Origin: Fen-1258 sp964449775
GTDB taxonomy: Bacteria > Bacteroidota > Ignavibacteria > Ignavibacteriales > Melioribacteraceae
Direction: 5' to 3'
NCBI GenBank assembly: GCA_964449775.1
Contig: CAYVBQ010000012.1
Coordinates: 1-64,000, forward strand
DNA: 64,000 bases
Part shown: positions 25,801 to 33,693 of the stretch, piece after piece
How positions within the stretch are numbered: position 1 is the first letter of the stretch
How the letters are laid out: each line of letters opens with the position of its first letter
Made by a program: the position numbers and the translations under genes
Notes under the pieces: model-generated
Databases searched by the model: none
What the model was told of the DNA's origin: nothing
The model's input: only the letters and a program-made list of their open reading frames with translations

Positions 25801-26281
25801 CCTCATCCATTATCTCTTTACTGTAATCTGCTTGTGGATCTTTATAGTCTCTACGTACTCTATAAATTCTTATATGATCCAGAGGTTGAGGAATTTCAGC
25901 TATACCCAATGGTTTTGCTAAAGTACCGGGAGTAACAATTCTTCCGGGTACTTGACCACGTGAGTAAGTAGAACCGCCGACACGCCATTCTTTATTTACA
26001 TATCCGCCATACACAAAGCCGGATTCATAAAACACTGTCTTACCGCTGCCGATTGGGAATTGAAATCCGGAATCACCGGTAGTTGAAAGGTCGGATATAC
26101 CATCGTTTCCAAAAAATGTAGAGATATTATTAATATTGAATTTAGTCGCTCCTGGAGTGCCAGTTGTCTTATTAAGCACTTTACCTTTTTTTCCATCAAC
26201 TCCTTCAGCCCTAAGAATTACATTAGAACTCAAAAGAAGCAGAGAGAGGACAAGATAAAAGCTAAATTTTATTAATTTCAT
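22889..26281 (-). CDS. Large secreted protein with type IX secretion sorting domain
   Basis: The 1130-residue protein has an N-terminal signal peptide and, at its end, the T9SS type A sorting region: INVFPNPYYGVNP, LRIFNLAGQLVRVLQ, WDLVNDSSFPVASGLYIVHI and a short extra tail. A fibronectin-like part in the middle contains IIISWADDP and EYYYVVSAYSY. No catalytic motif is recognised; a structural or adhesive surface role is possible. It lies between the TonB-dependent receptor and the PorV-like protein with gaps of 30 and 17 bases, probably one transcript. Confidence 0.82.
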   Translation of the reverse strand: MKLIKFSFYLVLSLLLLSSNVILRAEGVDGKKGKVLNKTTGTPGATKFNINNISTFFGNDGISDLSTTGDSGFQFPIGSGKTVFYESGFVYGGYVNKEWRVGGSTYSRGQVPGRIVTPGTLAKPLGIAEIPQPLDHIRIYRVRRDYKDPQADYSKEIMDEGSTQALIYKQYDTDWKEWPAIYGAPFQDKNNNKTYEPAIDIPGVPGADQTIWFVANDVDPTTAQKLYGSIGLGIEMQATIWGYNQQGALGDALFRKYTMINKGFYPVDSCYVNMWSDPDLGGDAGDDFAGCDTLLSLGYIYNGDDSDPSYGSYIPASGFDFMQGPIIKGAATDRAIFKGKYRTGFKNMPMTAFYLFTQSVPNWGDPVLGSYANGALRFRNLFQGKIATLGTPFIDPLTGKKSMFFAPGDPVTGKGWVDGILFPKQDRRIGPVSGPFTLAVGDTQEVVVGQLAAGGIAPIGRLGAVALLKFQDLIIQQAYNDFFQVPNSPKPPLVQLDPVTKIGKASEFDQKIIISWADDPTAYNATESHNELGYKFQGYVVYQLPRLNAQLSEAVIVQTYDLADLVGSIESLVFDAATNNTTKKFTKFGENIGIQRYISISTDKIRGGVPLANGTEYYYVVSAYSYNADPNAVPNVLESLSARILAVPHQVNPGTAYSASVGDLLTYTHPQGASDGKVTAKVIDPSKVNGSSYEISFTGTSGNTKWNLLNKTTNKEVLTGVSEGLGAVAPIVDGIQIDMSGAPRDVKFLLVTANAGGVLATANMGCFAFNSSGFPLAPSGSDRPSTGQQVNGNNVWGIHTGEVGDPTNASFTFFKTRVTQSNARWPLLIPNDFEIRFKAGAKGFIWPGNAFGVSGVMGNVPFELWNIGTKTDASDDVRYFPYILDASNASAGNGKFDLSGVDHTISGGTNDPETDWFYWVVPKDQTPGQAGYNAIVAQGAAHTYLDAAVTAGTDSWRRFVLVGWNLADITALAAIPAGKELPEVGTVFKIITTKPNQPTSGTSGDKFAFTAPSVITNDADLAKSEIEKINVFPNPYYGVNPREVNKYQRMVTFSHLPQIATLRIFNLAGQLVRVLQKNSPSQFTTWDLVNDSSFPVASGLYIVHIDMPELGATKIVKLAIIQEQQILDHF

Positions 26282-26311
26282 TTTGCTTTCTCCTTTAATT
26301 AAAATATACCA

Positions 26312-29300
26312 TTAATAGTCTAATCTGATGCCTAACCTAATCTGACGCATACCGCTCCATAAACCATTACGTGCAATATTCAATTGATAGATATCAACAT
26401 ATGTTTGCCCGTCTGTAGCAAGACGCTGCTGCAAGGTTGTTGGATTACTTAGATATCCGTCATCAGTGTTAGTACCGGTCAATAAGTAAACTTCTGTAAC
26501 GTTCTTTGTATTCAATAAGTTTAAGACGGTTACATAAACCGTAGCTCTTAATTTATCAAATAGAGAGAAAGACTTATCAACTTTTAGGTCTAAATTGAAA
26601 TAATCAGGCATCTGAGAAGATCCTAACGGTTCAACCGGAGTTCTAAATCTAGAATCTCCACTGTTGACTTGTGAAATTCCGACTGATGCCGGATTTCCAA
26701 TAGCTCTTGTAAATGGACGACCGGATTGGTATGTCATGAGTAAATTGACACCAAAATTATTGAGTACAGTTGGTCCATCATTATCGCCAAAACGGTAATC
26801 AACACTTAGATTAGACATGAACGGACGATCAAATTCAAGCGGGGAAATATTCTTAGGAGTGTATGGTTGACCGGCAACAACCGGAGCGCCAACAATACCA
26901 CGGCTTGAATTAGGATATGAACCTGTTCCTCTTGCATCCTGAAATGACATACTACCATTTAGTTGTAATCTCTGGTATCTTCTCATATTGACAGCAATTT
27001 CAACACCTTTTGTAGTTGCAAAATCAACATTCTGTCTTAGGTAATAGTTTCCATATCCAGAAGCAATATCAACAGGTGCAGGAACCATTTGAACAAGGTC
27101 TTTAATGTCTTTATAATATGCCGTAATATCGAAAGACATAAAGTCAGCTATTTGCTGTGAGAATCCTAATTCATATTGTGTGGTTCTCGTTGGTCTAAGA
27201 CCGGGACCTCTCATGTCTTGGAAGAAGTAACCTGTAGTCAACTGATAAGCATAATAATCATAACCAACATATGATTCATTCAGATCAGGCTGTTGAATAA
27301 ATTTTCCAAACTGTGCATGGAAAACTGTTTTATCTGTAACCGGGAAGGAGAGACCAATACGTGGACTAACAGCGCTGAATGTTGGCACTTTTTCCCATCC
27401 GGTTGCAATTAAAATGTTATCTGCTTTATTGATAGAATAATCGGGTCTTGTTGGATCAACCATTTGTAAGTTATCAATATCTATATAATCATAACGTAAA
27501 CCGATGTTTAAGATAATGTCTTCATACTCAATTTTATCTTGTAAGTATGCAGAAGCAAATACCGGTTTATGTGGTGCATGGAAGATATCATCCGTTCCAT
27601 CATATTTATTACCGAAATAATCATAACCGTAGATTACAGAACCGGTATTTCTAAGAATATTGGTTTTAATTTGAGCATCGGTTAAGTTGTCCGGATTATT
27701 CTTTGTATTATTATAATATAATTGTGCAAGATGATCTTGACGACCTCTTAAAGTACCAGGTATGTAGTTTCTATATGTCCAATTCTGATACTCACCGCCT
27801 AACTTAATACTGTGCCACTTATTAGGTAACCAGTTTAAAGCACCGGCAAATGAAAATGAATTGGTTTCTTCCTTCCGGTAAATTACATTAACACCGCCTG
27901 TACGGGCAAAATTCCATTCATAAACTTGATAAGCGCGAGGAATTGTAAATTGACCGGTTACTCTGCGCGCAATATCTTGAGGTGTTCTGGTCCATACATA
28001 TCCAACAGCAGCGTTAGCAACGCTATCGCCATAACCCCAGTAATTATCTAACAAGTAAGCATCTTGTTGAGTACGATCTGTTCTAACAATACCTGCATTT
28101 AATTCATAGAACAAACTTGGACTGAGAACATGAGTCATTTTCAAGTTAGCAGTACCGTTATGCTCTTGATTTTGTCCGGGACGGTCATTATAAATATTGT
28201 AAGGACCGGTTTCATTAACATTATTTTCATCAATAAAATAAGAACCTGATAATCTGAAGATAAGAGGTTTGAAATCAAAGTTCATTGTACCGGTTACAGT
28301 ATAATATTTTCTTGCTGCTTTTGGTTGAGGGCCGTTATTAAATACAAAATTAACGGTATCTCTTTTGTTTGCATCAATATTTTTATCCCAAATAGTTCCA
28401 AGATTAATAGACGGTTGATCAACAATTTTATTGGGGAATCCGCTGGGGTCAAAACCATTTCTACTAAACTGGTAGTTAAGATTGACGAAGAATTTGATTC
28501 TTTGATCAAAAAGAGGACCGCTTAAAGAAGTACTGGTCTCATCATAACCCAACCAGTAGGTTCCAAAAGGAGTTTTCTTTCCGTCAAAAGCATTTTTAGC
28601 GCTCTTGAATGTAACATTATCTGTAATGTATTCTACGCTTGCTTTTAATTGTGAACCGCCGCTTCTAAATGTTGAGCGAACGATACCGGAATTGGCGCCG
28701 CCAAATTCTGCGGTGTAACCACCGGATTGAACTTGCATCTCTTCTATTGCATCTTGTGAAATACTAACAGCTCTACCGCCGCCCCGTGGATTTCGAACAG
28801 ATACACCTTCAACATAATAACCAACTTCATCTGAACGACCACCACGAAGATGAATTTCATTATTATTGGTAGAAACGCCGGGAGTTAGTGTTAAAAAGCT
28901 ATTGAAGCCGCGAACAGGAAGAGCAGAAATATCTTCACCGGTTGTAATTCTAACGGCGTTGGTATTATCTTTCTGTATGATTGGCTTCTGTGCAGTTATT
29001 ATTACTGTTCCAACCTGAATATCTTGACTCGGTAACTCGAAATTTTGGAACGTGGTAATGTCAGCATTAACTCTGACATTAGAGATTGTAATAGATTGGT
29101 AACCCACGTAAGAACATTTAAGTGTATAAGTACCTGGGTCCATATTTTGAATTAGGAATTCGCCGCTTGCATCTGTATTGTTACCCGCAGATGTACCAAC
29201 TATAAGAACGTTGGCTCCAATTAGGGCTTCGCCCGTTTGCAAATCGACTACTTTTCCCTTGATTCTACCCTTTGTTCCTGCATTGATTAGTACAGGACAA

Positions 29301-29341
29301 AGAACTAGAAATAGCAAAAAGTAAAAAATCTTTCGATGCAT
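26312..29341 (-). CDS. SusC-like TonB-dependent receptor with carboxypeptidase-regulatory domain
   Basis: The 1009-residue outer-membrane protein begins with a signal peptide, then a CarboxypepD_reg-like beta-sandwich (GRIKGKVVDLQTGEALIGAN, FLIQNMDPGTYTLKCSYVGY), then a plug domain (VRGFNSFLTLTPGV, IHLRGGRSDEVGYYVEGVSV) and a large beta-barrel ending in an aromatic-terminated strand (RLGIRLDY). It should import a ligand with TonB energy, or, in this group, act with exported surface proteins. The ligand is not predictable. It is first in the group with the T9SS cargo and PorV-like genes. Confidence 0.88.
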   Translation of the reverse strand: MHRKIFYFLLFLVLCPVLINAGTKGRIKGKVVDLQTGEALIGANVLIVGTSAGNNTDASGEFLIQNMDPGTYTLKCSYVGYQSITISNVRVNADITTFQNFELPSQDIQVGTVIITAQKPIIQKDNTNAVRITTGEDISALPVRGFNSFLTLTPGVSTNNNEIHLRGGRSDEVGYYVEGVSVRNPRGGGRAVSISQDAIEEMQVQSGGYTAEFGGANSGIVRSTFRSGGSQLKASVEYITDNVTFKSAKNAFDGKKTPFGTYWLGYDETSTSLSGPLFDQRIKFFVNLNYQFSRNGFDPSGFPNKIVDQPSINLGTIWDKNIDANKRDTVNFVFNNGPQPKAARKYYTVTGTMNFDFKPLIFRLSGSYFIDENNVNETGPYNIYNDRPGQNQEHNGTANLKMTHVLSPSLFYELNAGIVRTDRTQQDAYLLDNYWGYGDSVANAAVGYVWTRTPQDIARRVTGQFTIPRAYQVYEWNFARTGGVNVIYRKEETNSFSFAGALNWLPNKWHSIKLGGEYQNWTYRNYIPGTLRGRQDHLAQLYYNNTKNNPDNLTDAQIKTNILRNTGSVIYGYDYFGNKYDGTDDIFHAPHKPVFASAYLQDKIEYEDIILNIGLRYDYIDIDNLQMVDPTRPDYSINKADNILIATGWEKVPTFSAVSPRIGLSFPVTDKTVFHAQFGKFIQQPDLNESYVGYDYYAYQLTTGYFFQDMRGPGLRPTRTTQYELGFSQQIADFMSFDITAYYKDIKDLVQMVPAPVDIASGYGNYYLRQNVDFATTKGVEIAVNMRRYQRLQLNGSMSFQDARGTGSYPNSSRGIVGAPVVAGQPYTPKNISPLEFDRPFMSNLSVDYRFGDNDGPTVLNNFGVNLLMTYQSGRPFTRAIGNPASVGISQVNSGDSRFRTPVEPLGSSQMPDYFNLDLKVDKSFSLFDKLRATVYVTVLNLLNTKNVTEVYLLTGTNTDDGYLSNPTTLQQRLATDGQTYVDIYQLNIARNGLWSGMRQIRLGIRLDY

Positions 29342-29780
29342 ATTTTTACTCCTTATTTGTTGAATAACTAAGAAAGGGTTTAAGAAATGAAAAAATTTGT
29401 AACAAAAACATCAAACACTACCTCCTCTTTTTAGAAGTGAATTATTATTTTTTTTATTACAGATAAATATATTAAAAAGTAATTCTGTTTTTTTGCCCTT
29501 CATTTTCGGAACAAACGACTTGTGTTGTAAGTCTAATGTCTTAACAGTAAAAATTGTTATTCTCTTATTTGAAGCGCATCCAAGATACTCCAATGGTTTT
29601 TGTAAATCAAGAGTAAAATTGTGTATTCAGTCTAATTGATTAGGAGCTTTATTCCTGAAATTAATTTAATACGCCATGTTTTATTTGTCAAGACTTTATT
29701 TTGGTAATTTATCCTTTGTGAATACTTCTAAAATTATTCCTCCACAACCAACTAATACAACTCAGAAATTATTTAATGAT
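29342..29780. other. Non-coding upstream region of the TonB receptor gene
   Basis: AT-rich, without a convincing ORF, hairpin or recognisable regulatory RNA. It presumably holds the promoter of the receptor-T9SS-PorV group. I could not assign boxes. Confidence 0.4.
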
Positions 29781-29919
29781 TCACGTTACGCAGTCCACAT
29801 GAAAAACTTAGCCACTAAGGCACAAAGACACAAAATCTTCACAAAGTTTATGTTTTTCTTGGTGAAACTTTTGTGCCTTAGAGTCTTCGTGGCGAATCTT
29901 TCCTTTCTGTGTAACGTGA
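29781..29919. repeat. 139-bp dispersed inverted-repeat element, copy 1
   Basis: The outer arms TCACGTTACGCAG and CTGTGTAACGTGA are imperfect inverted repeats, and inner arms GCCACTAAGGCACAAAG and CTTTTGTGCCTTAGAG ...TCGTGGC extend the hairpin. A nearly identical copy lies at 46339-46514 in the same orientation, with an extra 36 bp inside. A plus-strand open frame across it is a by-product of the repeat. Confidence 0.82.
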
Positions 29920-29937
29920 GTTAAAAATTATTTTTCT

Positions 29938-30936
29938 TTAGAATTTAATACCATCTTCGTTATATATTGATATACCCCCGAAGTAAGTTGAAAACCATTT
30001 ATTGTTTTTGGAATCCACATAAACATTAAAAATCAAATTGTCCTTTAAAGGAGAATTTGATTTATCCCGGAGCGTCCATTTAATGCCATCAAAAGAAACA
30101 ACACCTTCGCCAAAACTTCCGGCATAAATAATTTTCTTCTTGTCTTCAACTGCAGAATAAAATCCTTCAATGGGAATAGTAGAATTGTTTTTCTTAAAGG
30201 ATTGAAAATTTTCCCCATCAAATAATACGATACCACCAGCATACTTATAGCTTATTAATTTCTTCCCGTTACTAGTTTCAGATATCCAATAAGCAATGGT
30301 TTCCAAAGAATCTATTTTCATATCGGATTCAGATTTCCATTCACCATCAATAATAAAAACGAGTTCGCGCTGTGTTGCAAGGATTTTATTGTCAAACTTA
30401 TCAATGTCTATATAAGTCACTTTGTTATCGAGAAGGATGGAATTAGTTTTGTTATAAACTTTCCACTGCTTGCCATCAAAAACCCCCAACCCATCAGAAA
30501 AGGTACCGACCCATATATTAGATTTTTTATCAATCGCTACTGAATAAATCCAATCTTGCGGAATCTCTGAATTTTTTTCATTATAAACTTTCCATTTAGA
30601 TTTACCATCAAAAATAGCCAGCCCTCCACCCATCGTTCCGATATACAGCTTTCCTTTCTTGTCAAAGGTAATACTATAGACGCAATTGTTAGGTAAACCG
30701 GAATTTTTTTTATTGAAGACAGTCCATTTTTTCCCATCATATTTTACAAGTCCGCTATCCCAAGTTCCGATCCAATAGTTTCCTTTCAAATCTTGAGTAA
30801 CACACCGAATAGTATTTGTTGGTAAGCCGCTGTTGGTCTTATCGAAATGTTTCCAAGTATCGTCTTGTGAAAACGAAACGCTATTCCAGAGGAATAGCGT
30901 AATAATGAGGAGGAATAAGTTTTGGCGAAAAATCAT
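29938..30936 (-). CDS. Secreted propeller-repeat protein
   Basis: The 332-residue product has a signal peptide (LFLLIITLFLWNSVSFS) and about six or seven repeats of some 40-45 residues, such as NYWIGTWDSGLVKYDGKKW, LYIGTMGGGLAIFDG and IWVGTFSDGLGVFDGKQW. These match the two-component-regulator propeller repeat normally found in the periplasmic sensor part of hybrid histidine kinases. Here it stands alone without kinase or membrane domains, so it may be a free periplasmic or surface protein. It follows the thioredoxin gene after 15 bases. Confidence 0.8.
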   Translation of the reverse strand: MIFRQNLFLLIITLFLWNSVSFSQDDTWKHFDKTNSGLPTNTIRCVTQDLKGNYWIGTWDSGLVKYDGKKWTVFNKKNSGLPNNCVYSITFDKKGKLYIGTMGGGLAIFDGKSKWKVYNEKNSEIPQDWIYSVAIDKKSNIWVGTFSDGLGVFDGKQWKVYNKTNSILLDNKVTYIDIDKFDNKILATQRELVFIIDGEWKSESDMKIDSLETIAYWISETSNGKKLISYKYAGGIVLFDGENFQSFKKNNSTIPIEGFYSAVEDKKKIIYAGSFGEGVVSFDGIKWTLRDKSNSPLKDNLIFNVYVDSKNNKWFSTYFGGISIYNEDGIKF

Positions 30937-30951
30937 TTTGTTTTTTGAGAA

Positions 30952-31272
30952 CTAAACTAATTTCGTAATTTTTTCAACAAACATTGATTTCGGAACGGCG
31001 CCGATTACTGTATCAACTACTTGTCCGCCCTTTAAAAATAATACTGTTGGAATGCTTCTAACACCATACTTAATGGCAACACCTTGATTTTCATCAACAT
31101 CAAGTTTTCCAACTTTAACTTTACCCTGATATTCACCTGCCAGTTCTTCAATGATTGGGGCGATCATTCTGCAAGGACCGCACCAAGCAGCCCAAAAATC
31201 TACAATAACAGGAACATCAGATTTTAATGCTTCAGCATCAAAATTATCATCTGTAAATGTGATAGGTTTCAT
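30952..31272 (-). CDS. trxA: Thioredoxin
   Basis: The 106-residue protein is a canonical cytoplasmic thioredoxin with the redox motif WCGPC at 30-34, cis-proline in RSIPTVLFLKGG and a C-terminal helix. It reduces disulfides in ribonucleotide reductase and other proteins. It lies between the acyl-CoA dehydrogenase and propeller genes in the same direction. Confidence 0.96.
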   Translation of the reverse strand: MKPITFTDDNFDAEALKSDVPVIVDFWAAWCGPCRMIAPIIEELAGEYQGKVKVGKLDVDENQGVAIKYGVRSIPTVLFLKGGQVVDTVIGAVPKSMFVEKITKLV

Positions 31273-31310
31273 TTCTTTAGTAACTCCTATTAATAAATTA
31301 AAAAATACTT

Positions 31311-32453
31311 TTAAACGATACCGTTTTTTTTCAAAACTTCGCGGGCAATAATTCCATTTTGAATTTCACTTGTACCTTCGAATATTCTATTGATGCGAGA
31401 GTCGCGGTAAAATCTCTCAATCGGAAGTTCGCGTGAGTAGCCCATTCCGCCATGAATTTGCACAGCGTAATCAGCAATCTTATCAAGTGACTCCGAGCAG
31501 AAAACTTTAACAATAGCTGAAGTACGGCCAACTTCTTTTTTCAAATCATAATCTATCGCAGTACGATAAGCAATTGATTCCATCGTGTAAATTAATGTTG
31601 CCATATCAGCAATCATAAATTGAACAGCTTGAAAATTAGAGATAGCCTGATCGAACTGTTTACGCTGTTTTGCATACTGTGTTGATAACTCTAGAAGTTC
31701 TTTGGCTGCACCAATACATCCGGCACCAAGACCTAATCTTCCGGCATTTAAGGTTTTCATTGCAAGAATAAAACCGCGTCCGTCAGTGCCGATAAGATTT
31801 TCTTTAGGAATGCGAACGTTATCAAACGTGATTGCATTTGTTGCGCTGCCTTTTATTCCCATCTTCTTTTCCGGCGGACCGGCATGATAACCGGGAGTAT
31901 TTGTTTCAACAATAAATGCACTCACACCTTTTTCTGTGCGCGCGAAAACTGAAACAATATCTGCGATACCGCCGTTTGTGATCCATAATTTTTCACCGTT
32001 GATCACCCACTCATTTCCATCGAGAAGCGCTCGTGTTTTTACATTGAAAGAATCCGATCCGGCTTGTGCTTCAGTTAAACAGAAAGCGCCAATTTTTTCA
32101 CCCTTAGCGAGCGGGGTAAGATATTTTTGTTTCTGTTCTTCCGTTCCGCCGAGATAAATTACATTTGCCCCGATTGATTGATGAGCGCCGATAAAAGTTG
32201 ATGTTGACATACACCCGCGCGCAACCTCTTCTTGCATTAGACAATAACCAACTTCTCCAAATCCGCCGCCGCCATATTCTTCCGGAAAAGCAACACCGAG
32301 AAATCCAAGTTCGCCAAGTTGTTTAATTAACTCAGTAGGAATTTTTTCTTCGGCATCTATTTTTGCGGCAATAGGTTTAATTTCTTTATTAACAAAATCG
32401 CGAGTCATATCGCGAAGCATTATTTGTTCTTCAGTAAATCCGAATTCGGTCAT
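31311..32453 (-). CDS. Acyl-CoA dehydrogenase
   Basis: The 380-residue flavoenzyme introduces a trans-2 double bond into acyl-CoA. Signatures are GAFCLTEAQAGSDSF (signature 1), WITNGGIADIVSVFAR and, near the end, QIHGGMGYSRELPIERFYRD and INRIFEGTSEIQN. The Glu in YRDSRINRIFEGTSE matches the catalytic base of short-chain types. It ends 11 bases before nothing else on its own strand except thioredoxin. It follows the enoyl-reductase-like gene by 11 bases; the two could act on related acyl chains. Confidence 0.93.
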   Translation of the reverse strand: MTEFGFTEEQIMLRDMTRDFVNKEIKPIAAKIDAEEKIPTELIKQLGELGFLGVAFPEEYGGGGFGEVGYCLMQEEVARGCMSTSTFIGAHQSIGANVIYLGGTEEQKQKYLTPLAKGEKIGAFCLTEAQAGSDSFNVKTRALLDGNEWVINGEKLWITNGGIADIVSVFARTEKGVSAFIVETNTPGYHAGPPEKKMGIKGSATNAITFDNVRIPKENLIGTDGRGFILAMKTLNAGRLGLGAGCIGAAKELLELSTQYAKQRKQFDQAISNFQAVQFMIADMATLIYTMESIAYRTAIDYDLKKEVGRTSAIVKVFCSESLDKIADYAVQIHGGMGYSRELPIERFYRDSRINRIFEGTSEIQNGIIAREVLKKNGIV

Positions 32454-32464
32454 AGATTAATCCG

Positions 32465-33289
32465 TTATTTTATTATTTGACTTGTTTTTTCACCGATGAA
32501 ATTAACGATGTATTCAGCGCCATCAACACCAAGAACATTACCGGAAATCCAATCGGCTCTTTCATCGCATAGGAGAACAATAGCTTTAGCTACATCTTCC
32601 GGTGTTGTTAATCTGTGTTGAGGATTCTTCATTTTTGCTGCATGCATCATTTTATCAAACATCGGAATTTTATTTCCGGCGGCTGTGTCTGTAACACCTG
32701 CCATGATTGAGTTGCAAGTAATTTTCATTGCGCCAAGTTCTACAGAAAGCTGACGTATATGTGCCTCGAGCGCAGCTTTTGCAGCAGAGACAGCTCCATA
32801 ATTTGGAATAACAGAATGAGAACCGGCACTGGTGAGTGCAAATATTCTTCCGCCATGTGAAAACAAATCTCTATGGACTAATCCTTGAGTCCAATAAACC
32901 AATGAATGTGCCATTACATCAAGAGTCATACTCATTTGAGCGGGAGAAATACAATCGTTGGGGTTTTTCGAGATGAAAGGTTTGAGTGTTCCAAAAGCGA
33001 GTGAATGAATCAACACATGAACATGAGGATGTTCTTTTGTTGCGAACCGTTCTTTAATTTCATCAAGTGTATCATTGATTTTTATCTGATCTGCCGCATT
33101 TATATTAAAGAAAACCGATTTCTGTCCGCTGCGTTCAATTTTTTTAATTACCTGTTGAACCGATGGCATAGTTGCCTGTCGATCGAGATGTACACCAAAA
33201 ATATTGTAACCATTCTTGGCAAGTTCAACCGCAGACGCACCGCCGAATCCGCTTGAAGCTCCAAGTATTAGAGCCCATTTATTTTCCAT
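32465..33289 (-). CDS. Enoyl-ACP reductase-like short-chain dehydrogenase
   Basis: The 274-residue Rossmann enzyme starts ALILGASSGFGGASAVELA. The active-site pair is Tyr164 and Lys171 in NYGAVSAAKAALE, spacing Y-X6-K, which is characteristic of enoyl-ACP reductases (FabI/FabL) rather than general SDRs (Y-X3-K). It also has HVLIHSLAFGTLKPF. Reduction of trans-2-enoyl-ACP in fatty-acid synthesis is the likely role; whether it is FabI- or FabL-like cannot be decided by reading. It is paired with an acyl-CoA dehydrogenase gene. Confidence 0.75.
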   Translation of the reverse strand: MENKWALILGASSGFGGASAVELAKNGYNIFGVHLDRQATMPSVQQVIKKIERSGQKSVFFNINAADQIKINDTLDEIKERFATKEHPHVHVLIHSLAFGTLKPFISKNPNDCISPAQMSMTLDVMAHSLVYWTQGLVHRDLFSHGGRIFALTSAGSHSVIPNYGAVSAAKAALEAHIRQLSVELGAMKITCNSIMAGVTDTAAGNKIPMFDKMMHAAKMKNPQHRLTTPEDVAKAIVLLCDERADWISGNVLGVDGAEYIVNFIGEKTSQIIK

Positions 33290-33494
33290 ATTTTTTCCTG
33301 TCTTGTTTATTGCGGCACAAACTTAAGAAATACGAAAATGAAATCAAATTTTGATTGATTAACTCCATTAACTCCATGAATGTGGTCTTGCTAAAATCTT
33401 TCCATTTATTAAAACAATCTCATCATCAAATAAGGAAGCTTTGAATAAGTGTTCGTAGTTCTGTAAATAAATAGTTTTTTTCTTTCTGTTGTAG
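33290..33494. other. Non-coding gap upstream of the enoyl-reductase-like gene
   Basis: AT-rich non-coding sequence with a short repeated phrase (TTAACTCCATTAACTCCATG) near 33358-33378. Probably holds the promoter of the fabI-like/acyl-CoA dehydrogenase/thioredoxin group. No RNA gene seen. Confidence 0.4.
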
Positions 33495-33561
33495 ATTAGT
33501 GGGCATTCGTGTAATTAGTGGCGGAAAAGCTTTGCCACGAATGGCACAAATTATCACTAAT
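33495..33561. repeat. Palindromic 'ATTAGTG...CGTGGC' repeat
   Basis: The arms ATTAGTG...TTAGTGGC (33495-33522) and GCCACGAA...CACTAAT (33534-33561) are 28-base imperfect inverted repeats with about three quarters of positions matching. The words ATTCGTG and ATTAGTGG recur. It is of the same widely dispersed class as the other palindromes in this window and has no coding content. Confidence 0.6.
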
Positions 33562-33633
33562 GGTAGAGATGAGTAAAAGAAATTTTTATATTTATATCAG
33601 AAATTCAACCGCAAGATGAAACACTCTTGTGAC

Positions 33634-33656
33634 GACCCCTCAATAAAGGAGGGGTC
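33634..33656. repeat. Perfect hairpin downstream of dnaE
   Basis: GACCCCTC (33634-33641) and GAGGGGTC (33649-33656) pair exactly around a 7-base loop, 38 bases after the dnaE stop. The minus-strand side lacks a T-tract, so it is at best a weak terminator for dnaE; on the plus strand ACTTCTTTT follows, but there is no plus-strand gene to terminate. Confidence 0.55.
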
Positions 33657-33693
33657 ACTTCTTTTAAACAAACTTTATCTTTACTCATACCAC

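Noticed and set aside
29676..29924. 82-codon plus-strand open frame
   Set aside because: Its second half is the dispersed hairpin repeat also found at 46339-46514, and no ribosome-binding site or conserved motif is present.
33634..33656. Rho-independent terminator of dnaE
   Set aside because: The stem is perfect, but the minus-strand side lacks a T-tract, so it is listed as a hairpin repeat only.
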